A DNA stretch of 64,000 bases from Blattamonas nauphoetae (GCA_033064195.1 JARBJD010000174.1:62001-126000), one strand, 5' to 3'; positions 1 to 12,900 are shown, counted from the stretch's first letter. The notes: generated by a model from the sequence alone, not told the origin. Program-made: numbers and translations.

Positions 1-345
1 CTCGGCCTATTCCAGTTCTTTATCATCGCTGATTCACCTCGCTCTACACGCATGTTTCTTGAATGTAATTTCTTCCAGACACTTTGTTTCCTGATCTCAT
101 CGGAAGAGAACATGTATGTTCAGTCACCAGCTGTAGCCACACTCCATGTTACCCTTGGACATATCCGGTATCTGTCCTCCGATCAAGAAAATGAAGCCCA
201 AGCTGAATCTTCAACACTCTACACAAACATCCTCGCAGTACTCCAACTCGCTGGAATTGAAGATATCCTGCAAACATTACTGTCTTCTGAGGATGGTTCT
301 GTCCAATATTCTGCGAGTTCAATCTTATCTACTCATTTTCCATAA
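1..345 (+). CDS. 3' end of an unrecognised gene (partial)
   Basis: The frame is open from base 1 and stops with TAA at 343-345, so the true start lies to the left of the window. The visible ~114 residues are helix-rich and leucine-rich (for example LAVLQLAGIEDILQTLL near the C-terminus), which fits an ARM/HEAT-like helical repeat, but I recognise no family. A possible splice acceptor (TTCTTCCAG) ends near base 78, so part of the first 78 bases could be intron. The function is unknown. Confidence 0.5.
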   Translation, partial: LGLFQFFIIADSPRSTRMFLECNFFQTLCFLISSEENMYVQSPAVATLHVTLGHIRYLSSDQENEAQAESSTLYTNILAVLQLAGIEDILQTLLSSEDGSVQYSASSILSTHFP

Positions 346-699
346 CCTTCGAGCCATTTCACATTGATTCTTGTCAATTTTAAGTCACTGTGAAAGAGAG
401 ATCCACAGTTGTCTCCTCCCAGGAACGTCATTCACATGCCCAGCGAACTCGGAGAAGGAGGGGCAATGACAGATGTGTGCCATTTAAATTAAGGTCAAAA
501 ACGCTCGAGAAACGATAAAGTGGGAGAAAACGATGAAAAACACGTACATCGACAGTTCAGGCAAGGAGAAACCACCGGATTCATTTCTCTTCTTTTTATA
601 TGCTTCGTAGTGAGGAAAGAATCTCACAATGGTTGACAGACGTGAATTTATTTCCCATTTTTGTCTGTTGATTACAGAAAAGGGTACCGATCTACCCTC
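346..699. other. Intergenic stretch, nothing recognised
   Basis: This gap lies between two plus-strand genes. Reverse-strand frames here show no family resemblance. It should hold the 3' end of the first gene and the promoter of the next, but no motif stands out. Confidence 0.5.
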
Positions 700-1580
700 A
701 TGCCTCCAGTAAGAAGAAAACCGAAAGCCAAATCGATACCGAGACATGCATCTGATCAAATATTCAATCAACATTGCCTTAAGGTTCTAACTTCTGTTGA
801 AGATATAGAAAAACAGTTTCTTGGTATCTGTTCTCTCTCACTCAGTACATAGCTGTACACTCACAAGCCCTCAAGGCCAAAGATCTTATGGAATCTCAGA
901 CATGTTATTCAACGTGTTGTCAACTGATTCATTCTCTTCACGCCATCCTCTTCGCTTTCAAACCATCAATCGCCTCTACCCCATTTTCTTCAAAACTCAA
1001 ACGTCTCCCCGAACAACAGCAATTAACAGAACAACAGTATACACAAACAGTTATCCTTTCCACACTTCATCGTTTGAATAAGAAATTCAAGACCTTCCAA
1101 ATGGATCCGCCTTTTCAAGAGGCCCTTGGACCTGTGCTCATCAATTTTCTCAGGTTCTCTCAAACTATTGATCCAGGTCGAATCTCTCTCACCATATTGA
1201 TGAATATTTTGGGCTCTCTTATGACATCTGGACAACAGGAGATCATTCTTCAACTCCTCTTCACCAACAACCTGCTGAGCACAGCTCTACTCTTTCTGAT
1301 GGATCACCCAACTGACTTAGATCATTGCCAGATTATATCCTCATTTCGTAAATATCTCATCGCTGCTCAAAAACCGTCAACTCAAACATCACCAAAACGT
1401 CTTTCGACAACTTTAGGTCGGACTATTCGTAAAACGCCACACTCCCGAAGAACAATAACTCTCTCAGCAATCGTTGAATCATCAGGTTATCTCCAATTCA
1501 TTGAATATGCACTCCTCTATGTCACAGATCTTCACAGCAAAAAAGCAGGAAAAAAACTATTATTCCTCTTTCATCCTTGA
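700..1580 (+). CDS. Hypothetical helical protein, 283 aa, two exons
   Basis: Exons are 700-823 and 853-1580. The 29-nt GT-AG intron (phase 1) joins two frames and gives 852 nt, exactly 284 codons. The ATG at 700 starts a short basic N-terminus (PVRRKPKAKS), followed by a mostly alpha-helical, leucine-rich body with a basic Ser/Thr patch near residues 195-235. The composition suggests an ARM/HEAT-like fold, but no family is recognised. It ends about 220 bp before the convergent 7TM gene. The coding call rests on the clean splice and on codon use; the function is unknown. Confidence 0.55.
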
Positions 1581-1799
1581 TACTGTGCAATGTGGATCAG
1601 TTATTCAACGTGTATTCAGCAGCAATAGACAATGTTCGCTGGGAAGACGGACACAATCAGAGAACTGGCTCAGAAAACAAAACAAACAAGGAATCGTGAT
1701 GATGTGCAACAAAGACAAACCACATCAACGTGAAATGAAAACAAAAAGAACAAATACATAAATAAAGAACTCATTCATGATGACATTTCACGTCATTCT

Positions 1800-3085
1800 T
1801 CATCCTATCTGATCAGCTGATCCTTCACGAACGAAATTCTGTTCATCCTGAGAAACAGCAAAGCAATGGAACTTGTGATAAATTTTAAGGGACTAACCTT
1901 GTAAAACAGTGCGTACGCGGACGCAAGTCGATTTTCATTTATGAGAAGAGAATCTCGTTCTGTTGGACCATCATTGTGAGGTTTCCGAGGCTTTGGTGTG
2001 ATTGAGTTCAAGTCATCCTCTGGATTTTCTTGATTTCGTTGTGAATTGAGTTTTTTCTTTCTTGTCTTCGTAGGGATATTCAGGAAGAGTAAAATGATAG
2101 TGAGCCCACAATCACCAATGCCATCTTTGATCAGAACAATAATCCCCTGAGTCACGGGAGTTAGCCGAGTAACCGACATGATGATGTAAACCACCGTTCG
2201 AAACACGAAACAACCAAGTGCTAGGACAGTCTGCACAAAGAGGCGTGTTCTAAGACTTGAGTGTGGGGTAATTTGCTCTTCAAGAGAGGTTTCATTGAGT
2301 GCATGCGTCGAAGGAGGATGTCGTCGTCGAGCAAGGAGTTTCTTCACAACAAACTGAGCTCGGAATCCATAAATTCCGAAAAGAAGAGCTAAACAAGCGT
2401 TTAGAGCAGTGAAGTAATATAGTTCCACCATAAGAACGTACAAATGCATCTCGGCATTGAACTTTCCGATAATTGAGATTAGAATGATCATAACCAACGG
2501 AAGGACTCCACAAAAGATGATATCGCATGCTACAAAGATTCCAAATGCTCTGCGGCGTCCAGATCTATGCTTATGGACGAGTTGCGACCATTTTACGATG
2601 ATGAGGAAAAAAGCAGCGTTATATATGTAATTTGCGAGTGAAAGGAGGATCCGAGAACTAGAAGATTCATCAGTGATGGGGACGCATGCGTGTTCGAGAA
2701 AGAATGTCGCAATTGCTCTGAGAAAGTGGAAGACGATGAGTATCGACAGAAGATGAAAATAATGAGAAAGAGACCGCAATAATGGATGCAGAATCACTAA
2801 AATATGGAACCAAAAGATGACATCTGCGTTGAATACTCGTGTTTTGACCCCTCTGATGAGATAAACTCGAATGAATTCTTCCATCGCAACGGCAAAAGTA
2901 AGAACATTTAATGCACTGAAAATGGTGAAACAGATGATGATTAATGAAAAATTGAAGAATAATTGCGAGTATAATTGATGAGTTCGGAGAAAACATGGAA
3001 AAAAAAGTTCATCATACAATTGAATCCAATTTACAGATACACAGAATGAACGGACACCAGGCGTGAGTGTGGTATCAAAGTACAT
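1800..3085 (-). CDS. Seven-transmembrane protein, TOM1/THH1-like topology
   Basis: The frame encodes about seven hydrophobic segments separated by short loops. A basic loop lies after segment 4 (HKHRSGRRR), a longer basic loop after segment 5-6 (KKLLARRRHPP), and a hydrophilic tail follows. A 50-nt intron at 1848-1897 is likely: splicing changes the hydrophobic C-terminus into a short hydrophilic end (DEQNFVREGSADQIG) with its stop at 1800. One or two further introns near the N-terminus (around 2930-3060 and 2720-2800) are possible and would shorten the first segments. The topology recalls the THH1/TOM1/TOM3 or GPR137-like families, but no diagnostic motif was seen, so it could be another GPCR-like protein. 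It is divergent from the ASH-domain gene, with 100 bp between the ATGs. Confidence 0.6.
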
Positions 3086-3185
3086 GATGAGATGGTCAGA
3101 TGACAGCTGACTCAGAACTTTGACCGATCCAACCCACTAGAGTGACAATCAAGTTCTCTACGGACTTGTTCATCAAATCCTTCTG
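3086..3185. promoter_or_regulatory. Divergent promoter region, 100 bp
   Basis: The start codons of the 7TM gene (minus) and the ASH-domain gene (plus) are only 100 bp apart, so both promoters must lie here or overlap the genes. No core motif can be named. Confidence 0.45.
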
Positions 3186-5969
3186 ATGAGCAAGTCAGAT
3201 CCTACTGTCCTTGCATCATTGCGAACGAAAGGGGATGGAGGGATATCGTTTTTCCCTAAACAAATTGATTTTGGTGTTGTCTCCAAAGAAACACATTGGG
3301 GAATGAAATTTTATCTGGCGATGACTTCAGGAAAGAAAGAACAGCCAAAACTCGTGATTCACCCACCCTTGCACAAAGATTTACAGATCGAAATTGTTTG
3401 GTTTTCTCTCTCATTCTTCACTCATTCTCTCAATTACCACATTATTTTCTATCATTAGGATGTAACCACACAATATATCTGCATGACACTCCATCTCTTT
3501 TCTACAATTGCTCATCACGTCCGATCATCATTGACAATCTCATCTCCTCAATTAACTGTCAAAGTAGCCATCACTGCAAGTATGAGAACCCAACAATCAA
3601 TTTCAATATACTTCTTTTTCAAGAAAGGCCTTCCTTTCATTTTTCTCATTTTCACTGTGATCTCCGTCTCTCCTTTTAAGCCGTTGTAACAGTCGATGAA
3701 TGGAGACGACATCGGAAAGATAATAAATTGAAAGGAGTTCGTATGATTCTTCCTTTTTATTCCGCTCATTGGTGCAATTTACTTTGCATCATTTTATGTC
3801 AAAACCAGTCCCCTCACCTTCCCAACCATTTATCATGAATCCATCCAACACTGAACTTCCTCGAATTCCATCCTCTACCCCAGCACAATATAGTTTTTCA
3901 TTTCTTCAACGCAATCTAACATCTCCAAGACCTCAATCATCAACATCTCCACAATCCACTTCTCCCCTCTCAAATCATTCACCCCGTTCAACACCAACTC
4001 CAACATTCTCTCCACAGCCGCAAACACTTGCATATAGTTCACCTAAAACATCTGTATCATCAACAGAAAAGAATAAACGATGGAACACCTCATTTCATAA
4101 TGACTTCCTGCATCCTGTCCAAATTGATATGCTCGCTGTTGCACAATCACAGTTGTTAGATATGTCTACGTTAAAGATTCCGGAAAACTCAACTTTTCAG
4201 TCTTCATCACGTCATCCACCTCTACCTCCTCCATCACTTATCACACAGACTTCAGGGGCTGTTCCTACGATGCAACCACAATTCTCACTCGCATCACCAC
4301 ATTTTCAAGATCAGTCAACAGATATTCATTCTTCGGAACATACTTATGTTTTTCTGGACGACAAAACAGGTGTCAAAGTTCAACCAAGCGCCAATCCATC
4401 ACCACTCTCCCAATCAAATGCTCCACTCCTCATTACGATGGATGCAATAGAGAGTGGACTCATTGATATCAAATCTCGAGGAAGGGTTGAATCTCACGGC
4501 TCAATCATCTCCAGACCCCTATCACGAGGATACGCAACTCCAAGCTCATCCTACATATCAGATGCAGATTCATGGGATTTAGAGAGTCCTGCAGAGGTAT
4601 CGTCAGGGCATAAAAGCGCAAGAAAAACCGAAGAAGTAAATACCGAAATTCTCTCTCTACACCCGGAGCTCAAGCAATTTATGGAGGGAAAATCAACACC
4701 AAAGAAATCTTCATTCCGGATTCCTGCTACTGTTCCTGAGGAAGATCTAAATTGGTCAGATCTTGATTCACTCGATTCAGACTCTGATTCTTCTGTTATT
4801 TCCCAGCCAAAACCGACCGAAATCCTTAACAAAAACACTCCTGCATCTGTTCGTTCCGTTCAACCTCTTACAACACCATCGCCGTTTGTAACACGCCAAA
4901 CCCGCTCTGGAACCCTTCGCCACCCAGTCATCCCCCCTCCGCCGGACATGTCGAGGAGGATACTGAACCAACGCAGAACGATGAGTGTATCAAGCCAAAA
5001 GCGAGACGAAATGATCCTCAAGCTTGCCATGTATTCCGACATGTCCCGCAAAGAGACTGAAAGAATGATTCCCAACATTGCATCTGTGGTCACCCCAAAG
5101 CTGCCCCTTTCCCGAAACGGAAGAACCCTCCCGGACCCGTCAATCTCGTTTGCTCAAACTCCACTTTCGTGCTTTTCGAGTGTCTTTGACCCCTCGACCC
5201 CCATTCCTCATCCGCAGGAAGACAAATTGATGTCAAAATGGAATGATGACGTGTCGAGTTCTTCAGAATCAGAAAGCGATCTCTTTTCCGATGCTGACGA
5301 TGACGTTTTTGAGAAGGCAGTTGCAGCGTTCAAACAGAACAAGACGAATCTCAACAGGAGCCGTGCATTGATCCCACAGGCCTACCTCTCCGCCCCAAAA
5401 GTTGAGAACGGAGAAGAAACGACACGTTCGATCACTCCCGACTCGTGGGTCATTGTCAGCGACTCTGATGGGAACGAATCAATCCATGAGAACACCGACA
5501 TGCCAATGTTTGACGTCATCGCCAACAAATGGATTGTCCGTCGCGGTGGAGAACGGAAAAAAGCTCGCCGGAAGAAGAAACAAGCTCTTAAAGCAACTCC
5601 CAAAAACGAGGACGACAGCTGGGAAGCACAAACCACATCTGGTGCAACATCACCACAATCAAAACATCCCAGCCCTCATTCTGGCTTCTCTGACTCGGAC
5701 GATGGATCGGAAGACGAGAGCGACAGTGCTTGGCTTTACGAAAGTGATTCATCAATGCTGGATAATGAACGCTATACAGGCACAGCAGACTTTGAGATTG
5801 GAGAGGAGAGACTAAAGCAGATGCTAAAGCAAAGCGAGCTTTGGCAGCCACTTGGAGAACGTTTCGGAAAAGTCACAGTTTGGATTTCGTCATTCATTAC
5901 TTCTTCTCTCCTCTGTAGATCGACCTATCAATCATATTCTCAGTCCCATACCCACCCCCTTTTGACTGA
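3186..5969 (+). CDS. ASH/MSP-like domain protein with long Ser/Pro-rich region, six exons
   Basis: Predicted exons: 3186-3395, 3459-3579, 3624-3656, 3693-3740, 3809-5871, 5919-5969. They sum to 2,526 nt (841 aa). The first ~130 residues look like an ASH/MSP-type immunoglobulin fold. Residues near 20 read ISFFPKQIDFGVV, the usual 'P..idFG.v' opening, and later strands include SPQLTVKVAITA. The rest is Ser/Pro/Thr-rich with acidic clusters and a basic patch (ERKKARRKKK), so it is largely disordered. The last exon gives DLSIIFSVPYPPPFD, which replaces a hydrophobic unspliced tail running to 6084. Joining the ASH exons to the long exon depends on a 68-nt intron (3741-3808); otherwise there are two genes, the second starting at the ATG at 3796. 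ASH proteins often act at cilia or centrosomes; that role is only inferred here. Confidence 0.55.
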
Positions 5970-6258
5970 TTATTTCTCTTCTGTAGCTTTCTTTTTGTTT
6001 ATAATGGTTTTGGAATCAAAATCCTTCTATCTCTTTCTGTCATTACTATCAGCCCCTGTTCTCTTCCTTTGGACGTTATTCTGATGTCCCATTTCATTAT
6101 TTCACTCTTGCAAGTGTTTATCACCATCCTTCCAGAAATCAGTTTCGATTGTGAGATTCAAGAGAGAAACGAGAATCTATGAAGAGCATTTTTCTGTCAG
6201 AAATGCTGAAATGAATGAATGAAGAAGCGATCAAATCAAAGAATAAATATGTTGGATA

Positions 6259-7680
6259 TCATCCCTGGTCATTGTGTGGCGCTGTCTTTTGTTGCTTTGC
6301 TGCAAGCTGTTGCTGGTATCGCAGTCTTGATCTTTCCCTCTGTCTTTGAATAAACCGAAAGAGTGCATCGCGATATTCATTGATGTTGACTCTACTCAAC
6401 CATAACATGAAAAATAGTCCATACTTAGTGTCATCATCAAGTTCCATCTCGATTTGATGCGGGCAAACCGGTTCTTCCGCCTCGTTGTGGAATTTGGCCA
6501 AAAACGGATGCTCCAGCGATTCAGTTGCAGTCGGACGTTTATCTGGATTAAATGAGAGCAATCTTTTCATCAGATCAAGTGCATTGCTGTAATATTCGTA
6601 GGTCTGTGCGTTCTTTTCTTTGTACTGTGGTAATTTGCGTTCCAGTTCACGGAGGTTGTGAATAGCCGATGGGTTTGATGGTTCTGATGAAGAAAAACTG
6701 GCGAGGTTTGGCTTAACTTGTTCCAGAATTTGCTTCGCATATTGAGAATGGAGTGAGACGATATCCTCATCTGATGGATAACCTGTGAATTCCAAGATAC
6801 GGAGAAGCTGGTTTTGGGTCGATGTTCCTGGAAAGAGTGGTTTTCCTGCAAGCATTTCCCCAATGATACATCCAACGGACCACATATCAACACCAACAGA
6901 GTACTTATGTGACCCCATCAATAATTCGGGAGCACGATACCAACTGAGCCAAAGAATGAAATTGTAGTGTGTGAAAGATGTCATGAGTTACATACCGTGT
7001 CGCTACATAGTCAGTGAGTGAAGATGCTCCTGATTTCTCTGGCCCTTGCTTCATGAGACGAGCGAGACCAAAATCTCCCACTTTAACGAGACAGTCACTA
7101 TTTAGCAAGAGATTACTGGGCTGGAAAGATGATAATAGGAAATAGTAAGACCTTCAAATCTCGATGAAGGAGACCAGCTGAATGCATATATTTCAGTGCT
7201 TTCAGGATTTGATACATGATGAACTGTTTGTGTACTGTTTTGAGAATGTTGGACCTGATGACAGCATGAAGATCGGTGTCTGAGTCAGTGAGATATCAAG
7301 AATTACAGACCAAGGAATTCGAACACAAGATAGATGTCCTTGGGGTTCTCAGCTTTGATGACGTTTAATAAATGAACGATATTCTCATGTTTCCCAAGTT
7401 CTCGGAGAAAGACAATTTCCCGGTAGGTACGTTGAGCATCTGTCGGATTTTGAAATGCATCAAAAACCTTCTTGAGTGCCATCAACTCACCACTTTGCTT
7501 GTCTTGAATCTTATAAACAATTCCATATGCTCCTTTTCCAACGATCTGAAGTACATTGTACTTCCTAAAGTGAGCGTGGAGAGTTTGACAAATGTGGAGT
7601 TTTAGAAAGGAAAGAGGATAAAGAACGGGATACTTCTGGATATGAGGATCTACTGATTCATTGGGGGCTCCTCCTGACAT
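6259..7680 (-). CDS. MAP kinase, ERK7/MAPK15-like, five exons
   Basis: Exons on the minus strand: 7680-7634, 7564-7311, 7279-7152, 7120-6996, 6943-6259. They sum to 1,239 nt (412 aa) with introns of 31-69 nt. Visible motifs are the glycine loop [10 protein letters not shown], the ATP-binding lysine in MALKKVFD, the catalytic loop LLHRDLKPSN, DFGLAR, an activation-loop TDY followed by [12 protein letters not shown], and the MAPK stretch [14 protein letters not shown]. The N-lobe text ([16 protein letters not shown]) matches the ERK7/8 subfamily closely. The C-terminus ends in a Gln-rich basic tail. The ATG at 7680 is preferred; 7689 is an in-frame alternative. The gene is divergent from ATG4, with 141 bp between the ATGs. 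Confidence 0.9.
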
Positions 7681-7821
7681 GGGCAACAACCGAGAAGGAA
7701 AGAAATCAAGATACAGTAATTTGACGAGGGTCGATCTTTTTCAATCCTATCATTGGAGATTCAATCGTCTTCTCCTAGGATTGCTCTCCCCTTCCATTTC
7801 TTTCTCTAGCTCTTCCAGTGT
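7681..7821. promoter_or_regulatory. Divergent promoter region between MAPK and ATG4 genes
   Basis: 141 bp separate the two start codons. The interval is rich in CT tracts on the plus strand. Shared regulation is an inference from spacing only. Confidence 0.4.
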
Positions 7822-9629
7822 ATGACAAAGTCTTTTGTTCGTTCTGAAAAGAGAAAAGACTTTTCACTCTTTGGGTGTATCCATTGCTCGAATGAAGATA
7901 GTCTCGAGGATCACATAAAACATCTCGTGTACTTGACTTTTCGTGATGGATTTTTCCCAACAAGAAAAGGAACTTCAACTGACAAGGGTTTTGGATGTCT
8001 GTTCTTTTACTTATCTCGAGAAGTCTCACGACTCTTCAGGTATGATCCGTTCTGGAGCCATGCTTGTCGCAAATTCATTTCAGCGGCTTCTTTTCGGAGA
8101 GAACTTCCTTCCAAACTGGCGAACATTGGCAACATGCCCTCGTTGTAGATGGCTCGACTCTCAATTTGGAGAAGAAATCATTCAATACACAAGGGATCAT
8201 CATACTTTTTCAATACAACATCTCATTGAAGTAGGTGATGATTTAGGGTTCGCTGAAGGTTTTATTTTCTACGTTTCACTCAACATCATTTATACTGTGC
8301 CTCATTCTTTTAGGGACGTGGTGGGGCCCTTCGACATTTGCATTCGTTTTTCAACGTCTTTTTTCCGCGTATCTACCAAACAACGCTCTAACTCCAATCT
8401 ACGTTACTGATCCTGGAATCAACACCATTTTTCTCGTTTGGATTCTTTTATATTTTGAATTCACAAAGCCTGATGTCAAAAAATTGTTCTTACCAGTTCA
8501 AAACAGACAGCCTCAGAACATTTCATCAGTACGCCGTCCAATTCAGAGCATCCCCTCACAGACTTCTTGCCTCGATCAATCCTGTTCATGTTGCACAAAG
8601 GAAAAAAGTACAGAGGACTTAGATATTTCTTTGTTAAGAACGATATATTCTTTCATCACCATTGAGGAGAAGTTGAATTCCATCGAGGAACCTCGACCCG
8701 CTGAACCACCTGAAGAGGAACCAGATATGCTTGGTTTCCTCACTAAAGCAGTACAAGTTTATGAAAATCATAGAGGAAAAGGCGGAAAGGCTAGAATTCC
8801 TCTCGACTCACCAGAAAGTGACAATTGGGATATTCTTGATGACGACGATGCTAATGAATCCAAACTTTCAGACATGAAAAAGCTCGAAGAACAGCAAGCT
8901 GGGTATAAGCCATTTCATGCAATACAAGGCAAACTCGGCATTATCGAAAGGCGTCCATCATTCGTTGCTGAACAATCGGATCTGGATGCAGTTAATGGTG
9001 ATCTAAAATTGGCAATCTCCACAGAAACCATCTTTGATGGTGAATCTGAAGAAGAGGAATCTGAAGATATCGAAGAAGAATCATCCTCAACGCCAATCGG
9101 AATTCTCATCCTAGTTCCTCTCACACTCTCTCTAACTCTCCTTCCACCTTCCGCAATTCTTACTATTCAAGAAATGTTTCGTTCTGTTCGAGGTTTCTGT
9201 GGCTTTGCTGGAGGCACACCAACAAAAGGCGTGTATGTGATTGGTTGGACTGACGACAAGTTTATCTGTCTTGATCCCCATTCTCTTCTCCAATCATCCA
9301 TTGAGACATCACCCGCATATTGGGAAACGGAAAAAACCGCACAGGAAATGGCTTCACAAGCTTTTATGCCCACATTTTCACAGCATGTCTCCTCCAAAAG
9401 ATTGATTACTCTCAAACCATGCAAAGACTTTGACCCAACACTCTGTCTCGGATTCATTGCACGGAATGAAGACGAGTTGAAGGAACTCCGTGAACAAATC
9501 GAGCAAGTCTTCGCTCAGACTGGAGAAAGTGTCCTCTTCTTCTCAGAACAAACAAAAAGTGCGTTTCTGGAGGTTGACACTGTGGATTGGGAAAGTGAAG
9601 AAGAAGAGTCTGACATTGATCCAGAATAA
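7822..9629 (+). CDS. ATG4: ATG4-type cysteine protease (autophagin, family C54), three exons
   Basis: Exons 7822-7996, 8040-8258 and 8314-9629 sum to 1,710 nt (569 aa). ATG4 cleaves Atg8 to expose its C-terminal glycine and later delipidates it. The first splice creates STDKGFGCMIRSGAMLVAN, equivalent to the ATG4 active-site block with Cys59. The second splice creates GTWWGPSTFAFVFQRL. Further on come ILILVPLTLSL, GFAGGTPTKGVYVIGW and CLDPHSLLQ, which supply Asp452 and His454 of the catalytic triad. Before splicing the catalytic Cys is invisible, because intron 1 splits its codon. In human ATG4B the Cys and Asp lie about 204 residues apart (C74, D278); here the gap is about 390, filled by an acidic insertion near residues 200-380. 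A further 33-nt in-frame intron near 8436-8468 is possible. The C-terminus is very acidic. Confidence 0.88.
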
Positions 9630-9920
9630 CGCATCTCTCGTGTTTGAATTGCTTGCCCCAATTTTCTGAGAATGTCTCAACAGAAGCTAATGAGAAATGT
9701 GAATAAAGAACAGGACGTAGAGAAATACCCCTGTGGCAAAGGTGACCCATTGGTGAGGTGAGACAGTCTAAGCCACGGTCCGAAGACAACATTTGACACC
9801 TCCGCAATATTTCAAAGTATGCAGAGGATAATGTCAAATTGGGCACGAACTGTACGTGATGAGCCACCTTTGCTTTGGTGAAACTGAAAAAGAACCTACG
9901 ATAGCAGCCTGATCGAAATA

Positions 9921-12900
9921 CTAGAAGCTGAATCCATTTCCATTCTGTTGAGATGTTCCTGGATCCTGAAGAAAAGAAAAGACATCATCACTCGGTGGTT
10001 GTTCGTTGCTGAAAAAATTGGACTGATCAGCAACAGGATTCTCTGTGTTGGTGAAGTGAGAATTGGCATCTCCTGTGGACCCTTGGGCAAATCCGGATGG
10101 ATCATTCTGTCCAAAAGAGCTGCTGGCGGGTTGGGCAGCCCCGTCATCATCGTCGTCATCGACGATTTCATCAGTAGAATCCTTCGGATCTGACCGAATG
10201 AGTGTTGATGGCATCAGCTTGTCCTGACGACTTTCTTGAACCTGTGGCGCTTCGTAAGACTCTGCAGCATTATTTTCTTCATCGTCTTCGTACTCGTCTT
10301 CCTCCTTGATGGGGCAATCGTCATCATTCTCATCGTCGTTCACAGTCACCATTTCATTGTTGACTGGTGGTTTCTCCCCTTTGGGGCGAGGAATGATGAG
10401 GAGGACTACAAGAGTGACAAAGAGGACACCGGCAATGATGGCGAGGACGATGAGCATGCTGTCGGACGTGGTTAGTGAACCCTTTGAATATGGATTGCTG
10501 TTCTTTTCTTTGATCGTGAACGAACCAGAAGTGAATGGGTGCACATCATTTGCTCCGAAGCCGAAAACTACGGAACCCTTCCATTCTGCCTTATTATTCG
10601 CTCCATATTCACTGACAAGCTTTGTAGAGTTCAGAATAACATACGCCTCGTTCCCTTCGGAATAGGCAACAAAGTGTGAGACCATGAGCTGTTGACTGTT
10701 CGGCCTTCTTCCGAAGTTTGATGAGGATTCCTGCCCAACTTGGAATTGAGCATATTCACAGAGCGAAAAGAGATTCTTCCCTGTGATGTGGACAAGGAAT
10801 TCCCCTCGTTGAAGAGTAACTCCGCTCGGGAGATTTTGTGGGAGTTTGTCTGAGAAAGAGTACGGCTTCATTGAAGTTACACTTGGGCTATAGAAGAGGG
10901 AATGCGGGTTAGGAACTGTGAACTTCGATGCCGTGGTTGAATCATAACTAATCCAGAGGCTGTTTTGAACATTATCTGCCCTTTCTTCATTAAACATGAC
11001 ATTCTCCGCGATCGTGAGAGTTGAAGTCTGAACAGCAATATTATGTTGGATTAGTTGATGGTGTTCAGATTCTGAGAGCTGGGCATGGTTGTTTGAAAAC
11101 GATCCGCCTGTAATGGACATGTTAGAATCGACGATATGGATGCAGCCAGGATGACAATTGGTGAACATGACATTCTCAAGAGTTGCAGATACACCAATAA
11201 ACGACACCAGGCTATCGGTCCAGCTGCATACGGTGTCTTCGAAATTCCCATTCTTCCCTTGGCAGTTCAAGAATGAGACAGATGACATGTTCACTGACGT
11301 CGGAGCATTTGTTGTCATTGTTGTTGATGTCGATGAGATCAGAGAAGAGGCGGATGTAACTTTTGTGAACTGGGCGTCCACAATATTGATAGCTGTTGCT
11401 AATCCAGCAACAAAATTAATGAATTGACTGGTGCCAAAAGTCATTGTGTCAAAAGAAATTTCTTCGACAGTCAGGGATCCTCTCGTAATCGAGAATAGAG
11501 TGGGCATTGGGCCTTTTGCGGTGACTGAGGAAGAAAGAAATTGGAGATTTGAGCTTGATATGATGAATGAAGTGGCAACGAAATCTTCTTTGATTGTGAA
11601 CGGAATATTCTCGATCTTCATTTTTCCGTTGTTGACCAGAATTCCATTTGCACTTCCCAGCGGATTAAGGACAGTGACAGATGCTGGGGTATTTCTAGTT
11701 GTCGTCGTCGAGGCTTGAATTGCCAGTTCATATTGGCTGTTGTGTGTTAGAACTTCGCTTAGAACGACTGAACCATCAATCAGTATTTTGGAATCGGATT
11801 GTCGATTGAGACGGAGAGATGAATAATACAGTGAATAACATGCGCTACTGTCTGAGCAATCTTCACTGTCAATCCCTGTCTCCGAGGCGAGAGCTGTGCT
11901 AACGGTTGGTTTGGGATGGAAGAATGTAGTTAGATCAATGCGATGATTATCCAAGTATACTCGAGAATCTTGTCCTTTGTAGGAACTCGTTGGTGCTTCT
12001 GTATCAACAGTGAAGGTAAAGCTACTAATCAAAGCTGAGAGAGAAGACGATGTGAGGAGGATCGATAGGCCTTCATCTGATATAAAGGGTGACTTTTCGA
12101 TAGTGATTGATGATTCCGGATTGTTGATTTCACATGTGATTTCGTGATGACCAGTTTTGAGGTCTGACTCGCTGACGAGAAGAGCGATCGGTGTGCTCTT
12201 TTTGTCCGAAATTGAGAGGAATGGTTCAACACTGGTTGTCTTAACGATGCACCTTTCAATTGTGAGAGTTGAAGACGATGAAAATACTTTCCCAGTACAA
12301 TTACAGAACTCAACGTTCGAAATGATTGATGGCTCTTGGAGAGTGAACGTATGTGACGAGCTGAGAGTAATTTTCGATGTCCCTTCGTAAGATCCCTTGA
12401 GAACAAATGGTTTGGTGACCTGGAGGCTTTCCTTTATGGCTACTGAGTCGATGACATATACCTTGCTTGTCTTGTGGACATTTGCTGCAAGAAGAGCGTT
12501 TCTGAAAGATTGGCACGCTTGAGCTGGAGTCGAGCAGTTCTCGCTATTAGCTGTGGTGCTGACAAAGACGAATGGCTCCTTGACGAATTGGTACAGGGGC
12601 ATTGATTTGATGGCATTATCCTGATTAACAAGACAGGCTGCTGATTTTAGTTGATGATCTTCTAGATCGAAGAAATCTGGGAGAATATAAAGTTCAGGTG
12701 TTTTGCATGAAAGGCAGAGATCCTGTCCGAACTTCCCATCTCCATGACTGTTCATCTCACCTCCCTCCTTTCCATCTCCAAACGACAACGACGAAAGCAA
12801 ATATTGGCCAGATTCAAGAGACGACAGATCATTGAAGATCGCTCCTCCATTTCCTTGGGAAGAGCAGGATGTGAAGGAGCACGATGTGATTGTCAGAGAA

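Noticed and set aside
484-774. Minus-strand ORF of 96 aa
   Set aside because: It has no family resemblance and overlaps the better-supported first exon at 700-823.
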